This document shows, piece by piece, positions 28,318-36,326 of a stretch of 64,000 nucleotides of DNA; the first letter of the stretch is position 1, and each line of letters opens with the position of its first letter. The position numbers were made by a program, and so were the translations under genes. The stretch comes from Phocaeicola barnesiae DSM 18169 = JCM 13652 (GTDB lineage: Bacteria; Bacteroidota; Bacteroidia; Bacteroidales; Bacteroidaceae), in assembly GCF_000374585.1 (NCBI RefSeq), contig NZ_KB894645.1, positions 1 to 64,000 on the forward strand, written 5' to 3'. The notes beneath the pieces were generated by a model. It searched no databases and was not told the origin of the DNA. It saw nothing but the letters and a program-made list of their open reading frames with translations.

Positions 28318-28346
28318 ACATACCTTGGGGCTACCCCAAGGTATGT
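28318..28346. terminator. Bidirectional hairpin terminator between convergent genes
   Basis: A 13-base-pair perfect stem ACATACCTTGGGG (28318-28330)/CCCCAAGGTATGT with a three-base loop. It lies between the barrel gene and proB, which converge. The tail is only moderately T-rich. Confidence 0.7.
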
Positions 28347-28353
28347 CTTTGCC

Positions 28354-29436
28354 TTATTCCAGATACAGATAATCATAATGTACCAACGGACGCTGGCCAT
28401 GCATACCCAGCATCTCACGGGCTTCGGTCGAATCAACTGTGATACGGCCCACGCCAACCTGTCTGCCACGGGCATCCATGATTTTCACCAGGTCATCCTT
28501 TTCAAAATCACCCTCAATGCGAGTGACTCCTACCGGCAGTACACTGACAGCCTTTTTCCCTCTCAAAGCTGTTACCGCCTGCTCGTTCAGGTGCAGTTCT
28601 CCTTTAGCGAATCCTTCACTGTGAGCAATCCATTTCTTGACACTCGACACATCCGAGTCTGCCGGAATGAACCGGGTACACACAGTCTGTTCGGGATGTT
28701 GCAAAATATCAATCAGGATATTGTCCTTCTTCCCATTGGCGATGATTACCGAAATGCCTTCATCAGCAACTTTACGGGCTATTGTCGTCTTCGTGAGCAT
28801 ACCTCCTCGCCCGAAACCGGATTTCTCAGTTTGTATATAGTCTGACAAATCCTTTCCTTGTTCCACTTCCCGGATAACTGAAGTACCCGGCTGTGAAGGA
28901 GACCCGTTATAGATACCGTCGATGTTACTCAGAATAATCAGCGCCTGCATATCCATCATAGACGCAATCATGCCCGAGAGTTCATCGTTATCGGTAAACA
29001 TCAGCTCCGTTACCGAAATCGTGTCATTCTCATTCACTATCGGAATAACTCCGTTTTCCAGCATCACCCGCATGCAGTTACGCTGATTCAGGTAATGGCG
29101 GCGGGTACCGAAACTTTCTTTCGTCGTCAGCACTTGCCCCACAGCAATACCGTGCTCGCGGAAAAGCTCATAATAACGGTTTATCAACTTGGCCTGTCCC
29201 ACCGCTGAAAACAATTGCCGCTGGTCCACACTATCCAACTTCCGCGACGGTTTGATTTCGCTCCGTCCGGATGCCACAGCTCCCGAAGAGACCAAAACAA
29301 TCTCTACTCCTGCCTTATGCAGTTCAGCTACCTGGTCGACTAAGGCAGACATACGGGTCACATCCAGTGTACCGTCTTTACGGGTCAGCACATTACTGCC
29401 TATTTTGACTGCTAGCTTTGTATACTGATAGTCCAT
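28354..29436 (-). CDS. proB: Glutamate 5-kinase
   Basis: A 360-residue enzyme that phosphorylates glutamate in the first step of proline synthesis. The N-terminal amino-acid-kinase domain has KIGSNVLTR, VLVSSGAVASG and NENDTIS; the C-terminal about 80 residues form a PUA domain (KDDLVKIMDARGRQVGVG). proA is not adjacent in the window, and proC is 14 kb away. The -7 box TATATTTG on the minus strand at 29471-29478 fits the start. It converges with the barrel gene. Confidence 0.96.
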   Translation of the reverse strand: MDYQYTKLAVKIGSNVLTRKDGTLDVTRMSALVDQVAELHKAGVEIVLVSSGAVASGRSEIKPSRKLDSVDQRQLFSAVGQAKLINRYYELFREHGIAVGQVLTTKESFGTRRHYLNQRNCMRVMLENGVIPIVNENDTISVTELMFTDNDELSGMIASMMDMQALIILSNIDGIYNGSPSQPGTSVIREVEQGKDLSDYIQTEKSGFGRGGMLTKTTIARKVADEGISVIIANGKKDNILIDILQHPEQTVCTRFIPADSDVSSVKKWIAHSEGFAKGELHLNEQAVTALRGKKAVSVLPVGVTRIEGDFEKDDLVKIMDARGRQVGVGRITVDSTEAREMLGMHGQRPLVHYDYLYLE

Positions 29437-29470
29437 GTACTTCTGATTTAAAATATTCTATACTGGAAGG

Positions 29471-29478
29471 CAAATATA
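29471..29478 (-). promoter_or_regulatory. -7 box of proB
   Basis: Minus-strand TATATTTG, 35 bases before the proB start. The divergent HAD gene has its own box 22 bases away. Confidence 0.4.
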
Positions 29479-29499
29479 GAGTTTTTGTATCAGATTTCG

Positions 29500-29507
29500 T
29501 ATCTTTG
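29500..29507 (+). promoter_or_regulatory. -7 box of the Cof-type phosphatase gene
   Basis: TATCTTTG, 28 bases before the ATG at 29536. It excludes the upstream frame start at 29485. Confidence 0.45.
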
Positions 29508-29535
29508 TCGCACAAAACTAACAAAACGACCCGTT

Positions 29536-30315
29536 ATGATAAAAGCCATCTTTTTCGATATCGACGGAACACTGGTTTCATTCCGCACACATACAGTTCC
29601 TGAATCCACCCGCAAAGCTTTGAAACAGCTCCATGAGCAAGGAGTCAAACTGTTCATCGCTACCGGACGCCCGAAACTGCTTATCAACAATCTCGATGAT
29701 CTGGAATTTGACGGATACATCACCTTGAATGGCGCCCACTGTTTTACAGCCGACTATCACGACATCTACAAAGGAAGCATTCCTCCCAACGATATCGAAC
29801 AATTGGTCAGCTACTGCAAAAATCATGATTACCCCTTTGTCTTTGTACACGACAACGAGTGGTTCATCACACACGTCAACGCCGACGTAGAAGAAATCAG
29901 CCGACTGATAGCCATACCGGTTCCACCGGTACGCCCCATTGAAGAAGCGCTCCAGACAGACATCCTACAGACGATGGGCTATTTCAAAGCCGAAGCCGAT
30001 GAAGAGATTTTCCGACAGGTGCTTCCCCACTGCGAACCGATGCGCTGGCATCCGCTCTTTGCAGATATCATTGCCCGTGGCAACAGCAAGAGCCGGGGAA
30101 TTGATGAAGTCATTGCCTATTACAGCCTTCGCCTGGAAGAGACCATGGCTTTCGGTGACGGAGGAAACGATATTCCAATGCTGAAACATGCCGGTATCGG
30201 AGTAGCGATGGGGAACGCCTCTCCGGAAATACAGGCTGCTGCCAACTACGTCACCACTTCGGTAGACGATGATGGTATCCTGAACGCTTTGCGTCACTTC
30301 AAGATACTTGCATAA
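29536..30315 (+). CDS. Cof-type HAD-superfamily phosphatase
   Basis: A 259-residue cytoplasmic protein. It has all four HAD motifs: FFDIDGTL (nucleophile Asp), an ATGRP threonine motif, a Lys in the GNSKSRGID stretch and FGDGGNDIPML. The cap domain between motifs places it in the Cof/C2B group, which act on sugar phosphates, phosphorylated cofactors or nucleotides; the exact substrate cannot be told from sequence. The ATG at 29536 is chosen since the HAD motif begins right after it and the promoter box overlaps the longer frame. Divergent from proB. Confidence 0.9.
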   Translation: MIKAIFFDIDGTLVSFRTHTVPESTRKALKQLHEQGVKLFIATGRPKLLINNLDDLEFDGYITLNGAHCFTADYHDIYKGSIPPNDIEQLVSYCKNHDYPFVFVHDNEWFITHVNADVEEISRLIAIPVPPVRPIEEALQTDILQTMGYFKAEADEEIFRQVLPHCEPMRWHPLFADIIARGNSKSRGIDEVIAYYSLRLEETMAFGDGGNDIPMLKHAGIGVAMGNASPEIQAAANYVTTSVDDDGILNALRHFKILA

Positions 30316-30323
30316 GTATACGC

Positions 30324-30371
30324 ATAAGAATCCACGGAACTATACTGGTTTGTAATTCCGAGGATTCTTAT
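30324..30371. terminator. Bidirectional terminator between the HAD gene and the methyltransferase
   Basis: Long inverted repeat ATAAGAATCC...GGATTCTTAT (30324-30371) with inner CGGAA/TTCCG pairing. It lies between two converging genes. Confidence 0.65.
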
Positions 30372-30386
30372 CCTTACCTGGCCTCA

Positions 30387-31115
30387 TCAGCGCTGACTCA
30401 GCTTGGCCAGGTAATTATAATGTTCTCCTTCCAACACCTTTTCTGCAATAAACCCGAACTGAGAGGCATACATGCTTAATGTATCGAAGTCGATATACAG
30501 CCAATCGAAAGTATCTCCCTTCACTTGCTTGTATTGCATCCGGAAATCAATTTCTCCGTAATAATCAGCGGCCAGGTCAATCAGAAAACTGCCGTCCTCG
30601 TCTTCGAACAAGTAACGGAGGTCACTGGAATCCATCAATATACAACCACCGGGATTCAGCAGACATTTCATACGCTGGAAAAACACTTCCAAATTAGCCA
30701 GTTTACCGATAATACCTGAACCGTTCATCAGCATCAAGATGGTATCAAACCGCTCTACAAAATGTTCATCAAATAAATTCACTTGTCGGGCATCAAGTTC
30801 CCGTTCTGTCATTACCTGTACAGAAAGAAGCGAAATGTCGATACTCAGCACATCCTTCCCCATTTCCTGCAAGACCAGCGAATGACAACCGCTTCCGGCA
30901 CCTACGTCCAGAATACGCCCTTGAGCCATCTGCAAAGCTCTCTGTTCCAGTTCAGGCATCTCCTCCAAACTACGAAACAAAGTTTCTACAGGAATCTCAT
31001 CTTCATCAAACTGTGAAGAAAAGACACGTAATCTGCCTGTTTTTCCTTTTTGCCAATAATCCAGAATGGCAGCTCCCATCGGATCTTTTCCGGCTGCCAA
31101 CAAATCTGTTTTCAT
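30387..31115 (-). CDS. Class I SAM-dependent methyltransferase
   Basis: A 242-residue protein. Motif I, ILDVGAGSGCHSL (about residues 68-80), is the SAM-binding loop, followed by the acidic strand SIDIS and the later DTILMLMNGSGIIG and LLNPGGCILMDSSDL motifs of Rossmann methyltransferases. The substrate is unknown. It is divergent from argR and shares its promoter region, but nothing links it to arginine synthesis. Confidence 0.82.
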   Translation of the reverse strand: MKTDLLAAGKDPMGAAILDYWQKGKTGRLRVFSSQFDEDEIPVETLFRSLEEMPELEQRALQMAQGRILDVGAGSGCHSLVLQEMGKDVLSIDISLLSVQVMTERELDARQVNLFDEHFVERFDTILMLMNGSGIIGKLANLEVFFQRMKCLLNPGGCILMDSSDLRYLFEDEDGSFLIDLAADYYGEIDFRMQYKQVKGDTFDWLYIDFDTLSMYASQFGFIAEKVLEGEHYNYLAKLSQR

Positions 31116-31215
31116 ACCACTATACTATAAGTTATGGCAGTAAAGATAATGAAAAGGTTTCAGATTTCAGCCTGTCGGGAAAAGTAAGGAAACAAGGTCT
31201 TATTCGTCCACTTGC

Positions 31216-31273
31216 AGAATTATTCTCCTACAGTTGGTTATTTATTCATGATTTTAAGAATAATTTAGAATAA
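31216..31273. promoter_or_regulatory. Candidate ArgR operator region
   Basis: Repeated ATTC/GAAT half-sites: AGAATTATTCT (31216-31226), TTATTC (31242-31247), GAATAA (31258-31263) and GAATAA (31268-31273). They resemble ARG-box half-sites and lie just upstream of the argR promoter, where autoregulation is usual. Matching was by eye only. Confidence 0.35.
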
Positions 31274-31320
31274 ACACACAAAAAATCGCAGTTTTATGCA
31301 TCATAATTAAAAAATATCCG

Positions 31321-31328
31321 TACTTTTG
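31321..31328 (+). promoter_or_regulatory. -7 box of the argR operon
   Basis: TACTTTTG, 25 bases before the argR ATG at 31353. The palindromic TTATGCATCATAA (31294-31306) lies where a repressor would cover the -33 region. Confidence 0.5.
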
Positions 31329-31352
31329 CAACCTGTAAAGAATAATTATGCA

Positions 31353-31832
31353 ATGAAGAACAAGAACAACAGACTGGATTCCATAAAGATGATTATCTCG
31401 TCCAAAGAGATCAGAAGTCAGGAAGAACTCTTGCAGGAGTTGTGTAAGGAAGGTTACCAACTGACACAAGCCACACTTTCACGCGACCTGAAGCAGTTGA
31501 AAGTGGCCAAAGCTGCCAGCATCAGCGGCAATTATGTCTATGTATTGCCCAACAATACCCTATACAAACGCATTTCTGATGTTCCGAATACGCACGACGG
31601 GCTCAGATACAACGGGTTCATGTCAATCGAGTTCTCAGGAAACATTGCGGTTATAAAGACACGTCCGGGATATGCCAGTAGCTTAGCCTATGACATCGAT
31701 GACCATAATTTCCACGAAATCATCGGTACAATAGCAGGCGATGACACCATCATGCTCATCATCCGCGAGGGACATTCCCGCCACGATGTGATACACACCT
31801 TATCAAACCTCATTCCGAATATAACTAAATAA
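31353..31832 (+). CDS. argR: Arginine repressor
   Basis: A 159-residue regulator. The N-terminal winged-helix domain has SQEELLQELCKEGYQLTQATLSRDLKQL, close to the ArgR signature TQATLSRDL; the C-terminal oligomerisation/arginine-binding domain has TRPGYASSLAYDID and IIGTIAGDDTIM. It should repress the arg genes when arginine is plentiful. It is the first gene of the cluster and lies just behind candidate operator half-sites. The frame extends upstream to a TTG inside the -7 box, so the ATG at 31353 is the start. Confidence 0.95.
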   Translation: MKNKNNRLDSIKMIISSKEIRSQEELLQELCKEGYQLTQATLSRDLKQLKVAKAASISGNYVYVLPNNTLYKRISDVPNTHDGLRYNGFMSIEFSGNIAVIKTRPGYASSLAYDIDDHNFHEIIGTIAGDDTIMLIIREGHSRHDVIHTLSNLIPNITK

Positions 31833-31846
31833 CAACTAAATAAAAA

Positions 31847-32419
31847 ATGGATAGCACTAAACCGCAAATAGATGTCATGGTAGCCGATGCTTCACACGAA
31901 GCATACGTTGATACCATCCTGGACACTATCCGGGAAGCCGCCAAAGTACGCGGTACAGGAATTGCAGAACGCACACACGAATATGTAGCTACAAAAATGA
32001 AAGAAGGTAAAGCCATCATCGCTTTGTGTGGCGACGACTTTGCCGGTTTCACTTACATCGAATCATGGGGAAATAAGGAATACGTAGCCACTTCGGGACT
32101 GATTGTACACCCTAAATACCGCGGTTGCGGTTTGGCTAAACGTATCAAACATGCCTCTTTTACACTGGCACGACTCCGATGGCCGAAAGCCAAAATCTTC
32201 AGTCTGACTTCAGGAGCAGCTGTCATGAAGATGAATACAGAACTGGGATACGTACCTGTCACCTTCAATGAACTGACAGACGACGAATCTTTCTGGAAAG
32301 GATGTGAAGGCTGTATCAACCATGAAATTCTTATGGCCAAAAACCGTAAGTTCTGCATCTGTACAGCCATGTTATACGACCCGTCCTTGCACCTGGACGA
32401 TAAAGTCACCAACTTTTAA
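31847..32419 (+). CDS. GNAT-family N-acyltransferase of the arginine cluster
   Basis: A 190-residue acyltransferase with the GNAT core (SGLIVHPKYRGCGLAKRIKHASF, the acyl-CoA loop). It lies 14 bases after argR and before argG, so the likely role is the first step of the pathway: N-acylation of glutamate. B. fragilis uses N-succinyl rather than N-acetyl intermediates at the carbamoyltransferase step, so the donor could be succinyl-CoA. No argJ or classical argA is present in the window. The assignment rests on family plus position. Confidence 0.8.
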   Translation: MDSTKPQIDVMVADASHEAYVDTILDTIREAAKVRGTGIAERTHEYVATKMKEGKAIIALCGDDFAGFTYIESWGNKEYVATSGLIVHPKYRGCGLAKRIKHASFTLARLRWPKAKIFSLTSGAAVMKMNTELGYVPVTFNELTDDESFWKGCEGCINHEILMAKNRKFCICTAMLYDPSLHLDDKVTNF

Positions 32420-32526
32420 AATATACAGACGATAAGGAAACAGATTGGCCACACACCCAAAGATAGGCTATCCGCCGACTGCGACCTTAATCAATTTATC
32501 AAGTGAAAAACTAAAAAATCAGGAAT

Positions 32527-33735
32527 ATGGAAGAAAAGAAGAAAGTAGTAGTAGCATTCAGCGGTGGCTTGGATACATCATTTACAGTCATGTACCTTGC
32601 CAAGGAAAAAGGTTACGAGGTATACGCGGCTTGTGCCAATACCGGCGGATTCAGCGAAGAACAACTGAAGAAGAACGAAGAAAATGCCTACAAATTGGGC
32701 GCCACAAAATATGTAACTCTTGATGTAACCCACGAATATTACGAAAAGAGTCTGAAATACATGGTATTCGGAAATGTCCTGCGCAACGGTACATACCCTA
32801 TATCTGTAAGTTCAGAACGTATCTTCCAGGCACTGGCTATTGCCCGTTACGCCAACGAAATCGGTGCACATGCTATAGCACATGGCTCAACCGGCGCCGG
32901 AAACGACCAAGTACGATTCGACATGACCTTCCTGGTTATGGCCCCTGGTGTAGAAATCATTACCCTGACACGTGACATGGCTTTGAGCCGTGACTATGAA
33001 ATCAACTACCTGAAAGAGCACGGTTTCGAAGCTGATTTCACCAAACTGAAATACTCCTACAACGTAGGTATCTGGGGAACCTCTATCTGCGGAGGCGAAA
33101 TCCTTGACTCTACCCAAGGATTGCCGGAAAGTGCTTACTTGAAACAGGTAACAAAGACCGGAAGCGAACAGCTGAAGCTGGAATTCAAGAAAGGTGAACT
33201 CTATGCTGTAAACGGAGAAGTGTTCGAAGACAAAATCAAGGCTATCCAGAAAGTGGAAGAAATCGGTGCCGCCTACGGTATCGGCCGTGACATGCACGTA
33301 GGTGATACGATTATCGGTATCAAAGGACGTGTCGGTTTCGAAGCCGCTGCTCCGATGCTGATTATCGGTGCCCACAAGTTCCTTGAAAAATATACATTGA
33401 GCAAATGGCAGCAATACTGGAAAGACCAGGTAGCCAACTGGTATGGTATGTTCCTGCACGAAAGTGAATACCTGGAACCGGTGATGCGTGATATCGAAGC
33501 CATGCTTCAGGAATCACAGCGTAACGTAAACGGTACAGCCATTCTGGAACTGCGCCCATACTGCTTCTCTACCGTAGGTGTTAACTCGAAAGATGATTTG
33601 GTGAAGAACAAATTTGGCGAATACGGCGAAATGCAGAAAGGCTGGACTGCCGAAGATGCCAAAGGATTTATCAAGGTACTTTCTACTCCACTTCGTGCCT
33701 ATTACGCCAACCACAAAGACGAAGCTGACGTATGA
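32527..33735 (+). CDS. argG: Argininosuccinate synthase
   Basis: A 402-residue enzyme that joins citrulline and aspartate using ATP in the penultimate step of arginine synthesis. The PP-loop ATP motif AFSGGLDTS is at residues 10-18; further family motifs are HGSTGAGNDQVRFD and NVGIWGTSICGGEI. The start is the ATG at 32527, 107 bases after the GNAT gene. The stop overlaps argC by four bases. Confidence 0.97.
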   Translation: MEEKKKVVVAFSGGLDTSFTVMYLAKEKGYEVYAACANTGGFSEEQLKKNEENAYKLGATKYVTLDVTHEYYEKSLKYMVFGNVLRNGTYPISVSSERIFQALAIARYANEIGAHAIAHGSTGAGNDQVRFDMTFLVMAPGVEIITLTRDMALSRDYEINYLKEHGFEADFTKLKYSYNVGIWGTSICGGEILDSTQGLPESAYLKQVTKTGSEQLKLEFKKGELYAVNGEVFEDKIKAIQKVEEIGAAYGIGRDMHVGDTIIGIKGRVGFEAAAPMLIIGAHKFLEKYTLSKWQQYWKDQVANWYGMFLHESEYLEPVMRDIEAMLQESQRNVNGTAILELRPYCFSTVGVNSKDDLVKNKFGEYGEMQKGWTAEDAKGFIKVLSTPLRAYYANHKDEADV

Positions 33736-34700
33736 TAAGAGCAGGTATTATCGGAGGAGCAGGATATACGGCAGGCGAACTGATTCGCCTGCTCATCAAC
33801 CATCCGGATGTAGAAATCAAATTCATCAACAGTTCCAGTAACGCAGGCAACAAGATTACCGATGTACACGAAGGCTTGTACGGCGAAACCGACTTGGTCT
33901 TCACGGACGAGCTTCCGCTCGACAGCATCGATGTTTTGTTCTTCTGCACCGCTCATGGCGATACAAAAAAGTTTATGGACAGCCATCAGGTACCGGAGGA
34001 TCTGAAAATCATCGACCTGTCAATGGACTACCGCATCAAGAGCGATGACCACGATTTCGTTTACGGTTTGCCGGAACTGAATCGCCGTGCCATCTGTCAC
34101 AGCAAGCATGTAGCCAATCCGGGATGTTTCGCCACCTGTATCCAGCTGGGCTTACTGCCACTGGCTAAACATCTTCTGCTGAACGATGACATCTCCGTTA
34201 ACGCCATCACCGGAAGTACAGGAGCCGGCGTGAAACCAGGAGCTACCAGTCACTTCAGCTGGCGAAACAACAACCTGAGTATCTATAAACCGTTCAGCCA
34301 CCAGCACGTGCCTGAAATCAAGCAGTCACTCAAGCAGTTGCAGAACAGTTTTCAGGCCGATATCGATTTCATTCCATACCGTGGCGATTTCCCGCGCGGA
34401 ATCTTTGCTACACTGGTGGTCAAAACCAAGGTAGAACTACCGGAAATCATCAAGATGTATGAAGACTATTATGCGGAAGACTCGTTCACACACATCGTAG
34501 ACAAGAACATCGACCTGAAACAGGTAGTGAACACCAACAAATGCCTTATCCATCTGGAAAAGTTCGGCGACAAGCTACTGATTGTTTCCTGCATCGACAA
34601 CCTGCTGAAAGGTGCCAGCGGACAGGCCGTACATAACATGAACTTGATGTTCAATCTGGAAGAAACGACCGGTCTTAAACTGAAGCCGAGCGCATTCTAA
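33732..34700 (+). CDS. argC: N-acetyl (or N-succinyl)-gamma-glutamyl-phosphate reductase
   Basis: A 322-residue NADPH-dependent reductase of the arginine pathway. It has the N-terminal dinucleotide-binding motif GIIGGAGYTAGEL, the catalytic Cys in ANPGCFATCIQ, the GSTGAGVKPG loop and a late DNLLKGASGQAVHNMN motif. ATGA overlap with argG shows translational coupling. Followed by a long AT-rich hairpin before argD. Confidence 0.96.
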   Translation: MIRAGIIGGAGYTAGELIRLLINHPDVEIKFINSSSNAGNKITDVHEGLYGETDLVFTDELPLDSIDVLFFCTAHGDTKKFMDSHQVPEDLKIIDLSMDYRIKSDDHDFVYGLPELNRRAICHSKHVANPGCFATCIQLGLLPLAKHLLLNDDISVNAITGSTGAGVKPGATSHFSWRNNNLSIYKPFSHQHVPEIKQSLKQLQNSFQADIDFIPYRGDFPRGIFATLVVKTKVELPEIIKMYEDYYAEDSFTHIVDKNIDLKQVVNTNKCLIHLEKFGDKLLIVSCIDNLLKGASGQAVHNMNLMFNLEETTGLKLKPSAF

Positions 34701-34717
34701 GGAAAAATAATTAAAGT

Positions 34718-34773
34718 AAAAATTAAAAACAGAGGATCATGTCAATCGTACATGTACTTCGTTTTTAATTTTT
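34718..34773. repeat. Long AT-rich inverted repeat between argC and argD
   Basis: AAAAATTAAAAAC (34718-34730) is exactly complementary to GTTTTTAATTTTT (34761-34773), with an ACATG/CATGT pair inside. It could be an attenuator-type structure or a partial terminator between argC and argD. The gap also has a second poly-T-rich run. Confidence 0.55.
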
Positions 34774-34799
34774 AGTTGTTAATTTTTTAATTGAGAGAC

Positions 34800-35924
34800 A
34801 TGAAATTATTCGACGTATATCCACTGTTTGACGTAAACATCGTCAAAGGAAAAGGTTGTCACGTATGGGACGACAAAGGCCAGGAATATCTGGATCTGTA
34901 CGGAGGACATGCCGTCATCTCCATCGGCCATGCACATCCGCATTACGTAGAGGCTATCAGTAAACAGGTAGCTTCGCTGGGATTCTATTCCAATTCAGTC
35001 ATCAACAAGCTGCAACAGGAAGTAGCAGACCGTCTGGGAGCCATGTGCGGCTATGACGATTACCAGCTCTTCCTCATCAATTCGGGTGCTGAAGCCAACG
35101 AAAATGCGCTGAAACTGGCATCCTTCTACAACGGACGTACCCGTATCGTCTCTTTCGCAAAAGCCTTCCACGGACGTACTTCACTGGCCGTAGAGGTTAC
35201 CAACAATCCGAAAATCATCGCTCCTGTAAACGATAACGGACACGTAACCTACCTGCCGTGGAACGATGTAGATGCCATGAAGGCCGAACTTGCCAAAGGA
35301 GACGTCTGCGCCGTCATCATTGAAGGAATCCAAGGTGTGGGAGGTATCCAGGTACCGGCACCGGGATTCATGCAAGCCATCCGTCAGGCCTGTGACGAAA
35401 ACGGAACAGTATTGATATTGGATGAAATCCAGTCAGGCTATGGCCGAAGCGGTAAGTTCTTCTCACACCAGTATGACGGCATCCGCCCGGACATGATTAC
35501 TGTAGCCAAAGGTATCGGTAACGGATTCCCGATGGCGGGAGTGCTCATCAGCCCGAAATTCACTCCGGTATACGGACAGTTAGGTACCACATTCGGTGGA
35601 AACCACCTGGCATGTGCGGCAGCCATCGCTGTACTGGATGTCATGAAGGCAGAAAATCTGGTAGAGAACGCCGCTCGTGTAGGTGCTCACCTCATGGAAG
35701 AACTGAAGAAATTCGAAGGCATCAAGGAAGTACGCGGACGCGGTCTGATGATCGGACTGGAATTTGAAAACCCCATCAAGGAAATCCGCCAGAAACTGCT
35801 GTTCGAACAGAAAGTATTTACCGGAGTCAGCGGTACAAATGTTATCCGTCTCCTTCCGCCGCTCTGCCTGAGCATGGCCGAAGCCGACGAATTCCTGAAC
35901 CGTCTGCATAACGTACTGAAATAA
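34800..35924 (+). CDS. argD: Acetylornithine (or succinylornithine) aminotransferase
   Basis: A 374-residue PLP-dependent class III aminotransferase of the arginine pathway. The PLP Lys lies in MITVAKGIGNGFPMAG, with conserved INSGAEANENALKLA and AFHGRTSLA and LDEIQSGYGRSG motifs. The ATG at 34800 is chosen over a TTG nine bases upstream. It is the last gene of the cluster and is followed by a terminator. Confidence 0.95.
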   Translation: MKLFDVYPLFDVNIVKGKGCHVWDDKGQEYLDLYGGHAVISIGHAHPHYVEAISKQVASLGFYSNSVINKLQQEVADRLGAMCGYDDYQLFLINSGAEANENALKLASFYNGRTRIVSFAKAFHGRTSLAVEVTNNPKIIAPVNDNGHVTYLPWNDVDAMKAELAKGDVCAVIIEGIQGVGGIQVPAPGFMQAIRQACDENGTVLILDEIQSGYGRSGKFFSHQYDGIRPDMITVAKGIGNGFPMAGVLISPKFTPVYGQLGTTFGGNHLACAAAIAVLDVMKAENLVENAARVGAHLMEELKKFEGIKEVRGRGLMIGLEFENPIKEIRQKLLFEQKVFTGVSGTNVIRLLPPLCLSMAEADEFLNRLHNVLK

Positions 35925-35952
35925 TAATCAGCATACAGATTTTCTCTTTAGA

Positions 35953-35987
35953 AGCCTGCTCTCATTGGGGAAGCAGGCTCTTTTTTT
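35953..35987 (+). terminator. Terminator of the arginine operon
   Basis: Stem AGCCTGCT (35953-35960)/AGCAGGCT (35972-35979) followed by seven T. A classical intrinsic terminator. Confidence 0.85.
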
Positions 35988-36326
35988 AAGGATTCCTCCC
36001 CCTTCTCATGACATCCGGCAGCCTATCCATCCTGCACTGTTCCGCATGCGGTTCTTACCATCTCAGACCAATCATCCAAGCGTTGGGTATCGCTACTCCA
36101 TAAAAAATCATCGGAACCGGAAGCTTGCAGAAGGGTTTCAAATCCTTGAAACGAATCTACAGGTTCCAATTCCGATGAAACTAACGCAACGATAAACAGA
36201 CAGCTAGTATAAGAAAAGTTCCCCTCGCAGTGCATCCACTACCTATATGAAGATGTGAAAAGAATTGATTATGAATGTGAAAAGATTAAATCTCAGGACA
36301 CACTGCAGAAAGGGGAACATTATATT
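35988..36326. other. Gene-free stretch between argD and the efflux operon
   Basis: The gap has no recognised gene. On the minus strand a 70-codon frame (36023-36235) resembles no family known to me. Arms GTTCCCCT (36218-36225) with CAGTG and CACTG with AGGGGAAC (36311-36318) face each other across 85 bases, and on the minus strand T-rich sequence follows, so the arms may form the efflux operon terminator. Confidence 0.4.
36218..36318 (-). terminator. Possible long-range terminator of the efflux operon
   Basis: On the minus strand, directly after the outer-membrane gene, GTTCCCCT..CAGTG pairs with CACTG..AGGGGAAC and is followed by TTTTCTT. The loop of about 70 bases is unusually long, so this is tentative. 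Confidence 0.35.

Noticed and set aside
29485..29535. Upstream extension of the Cof-type phosphatase
   Set aside because: The -7 box at 29500-29507 lies within it; the HAD motif begins at the next ATG.
36023..36235. 70-codon frame on the minus strand downstream of the efflux operon
   Set aside because: No recognisable family, no clear promoter, and overlaps the possible terminator arms; not called as a gene.
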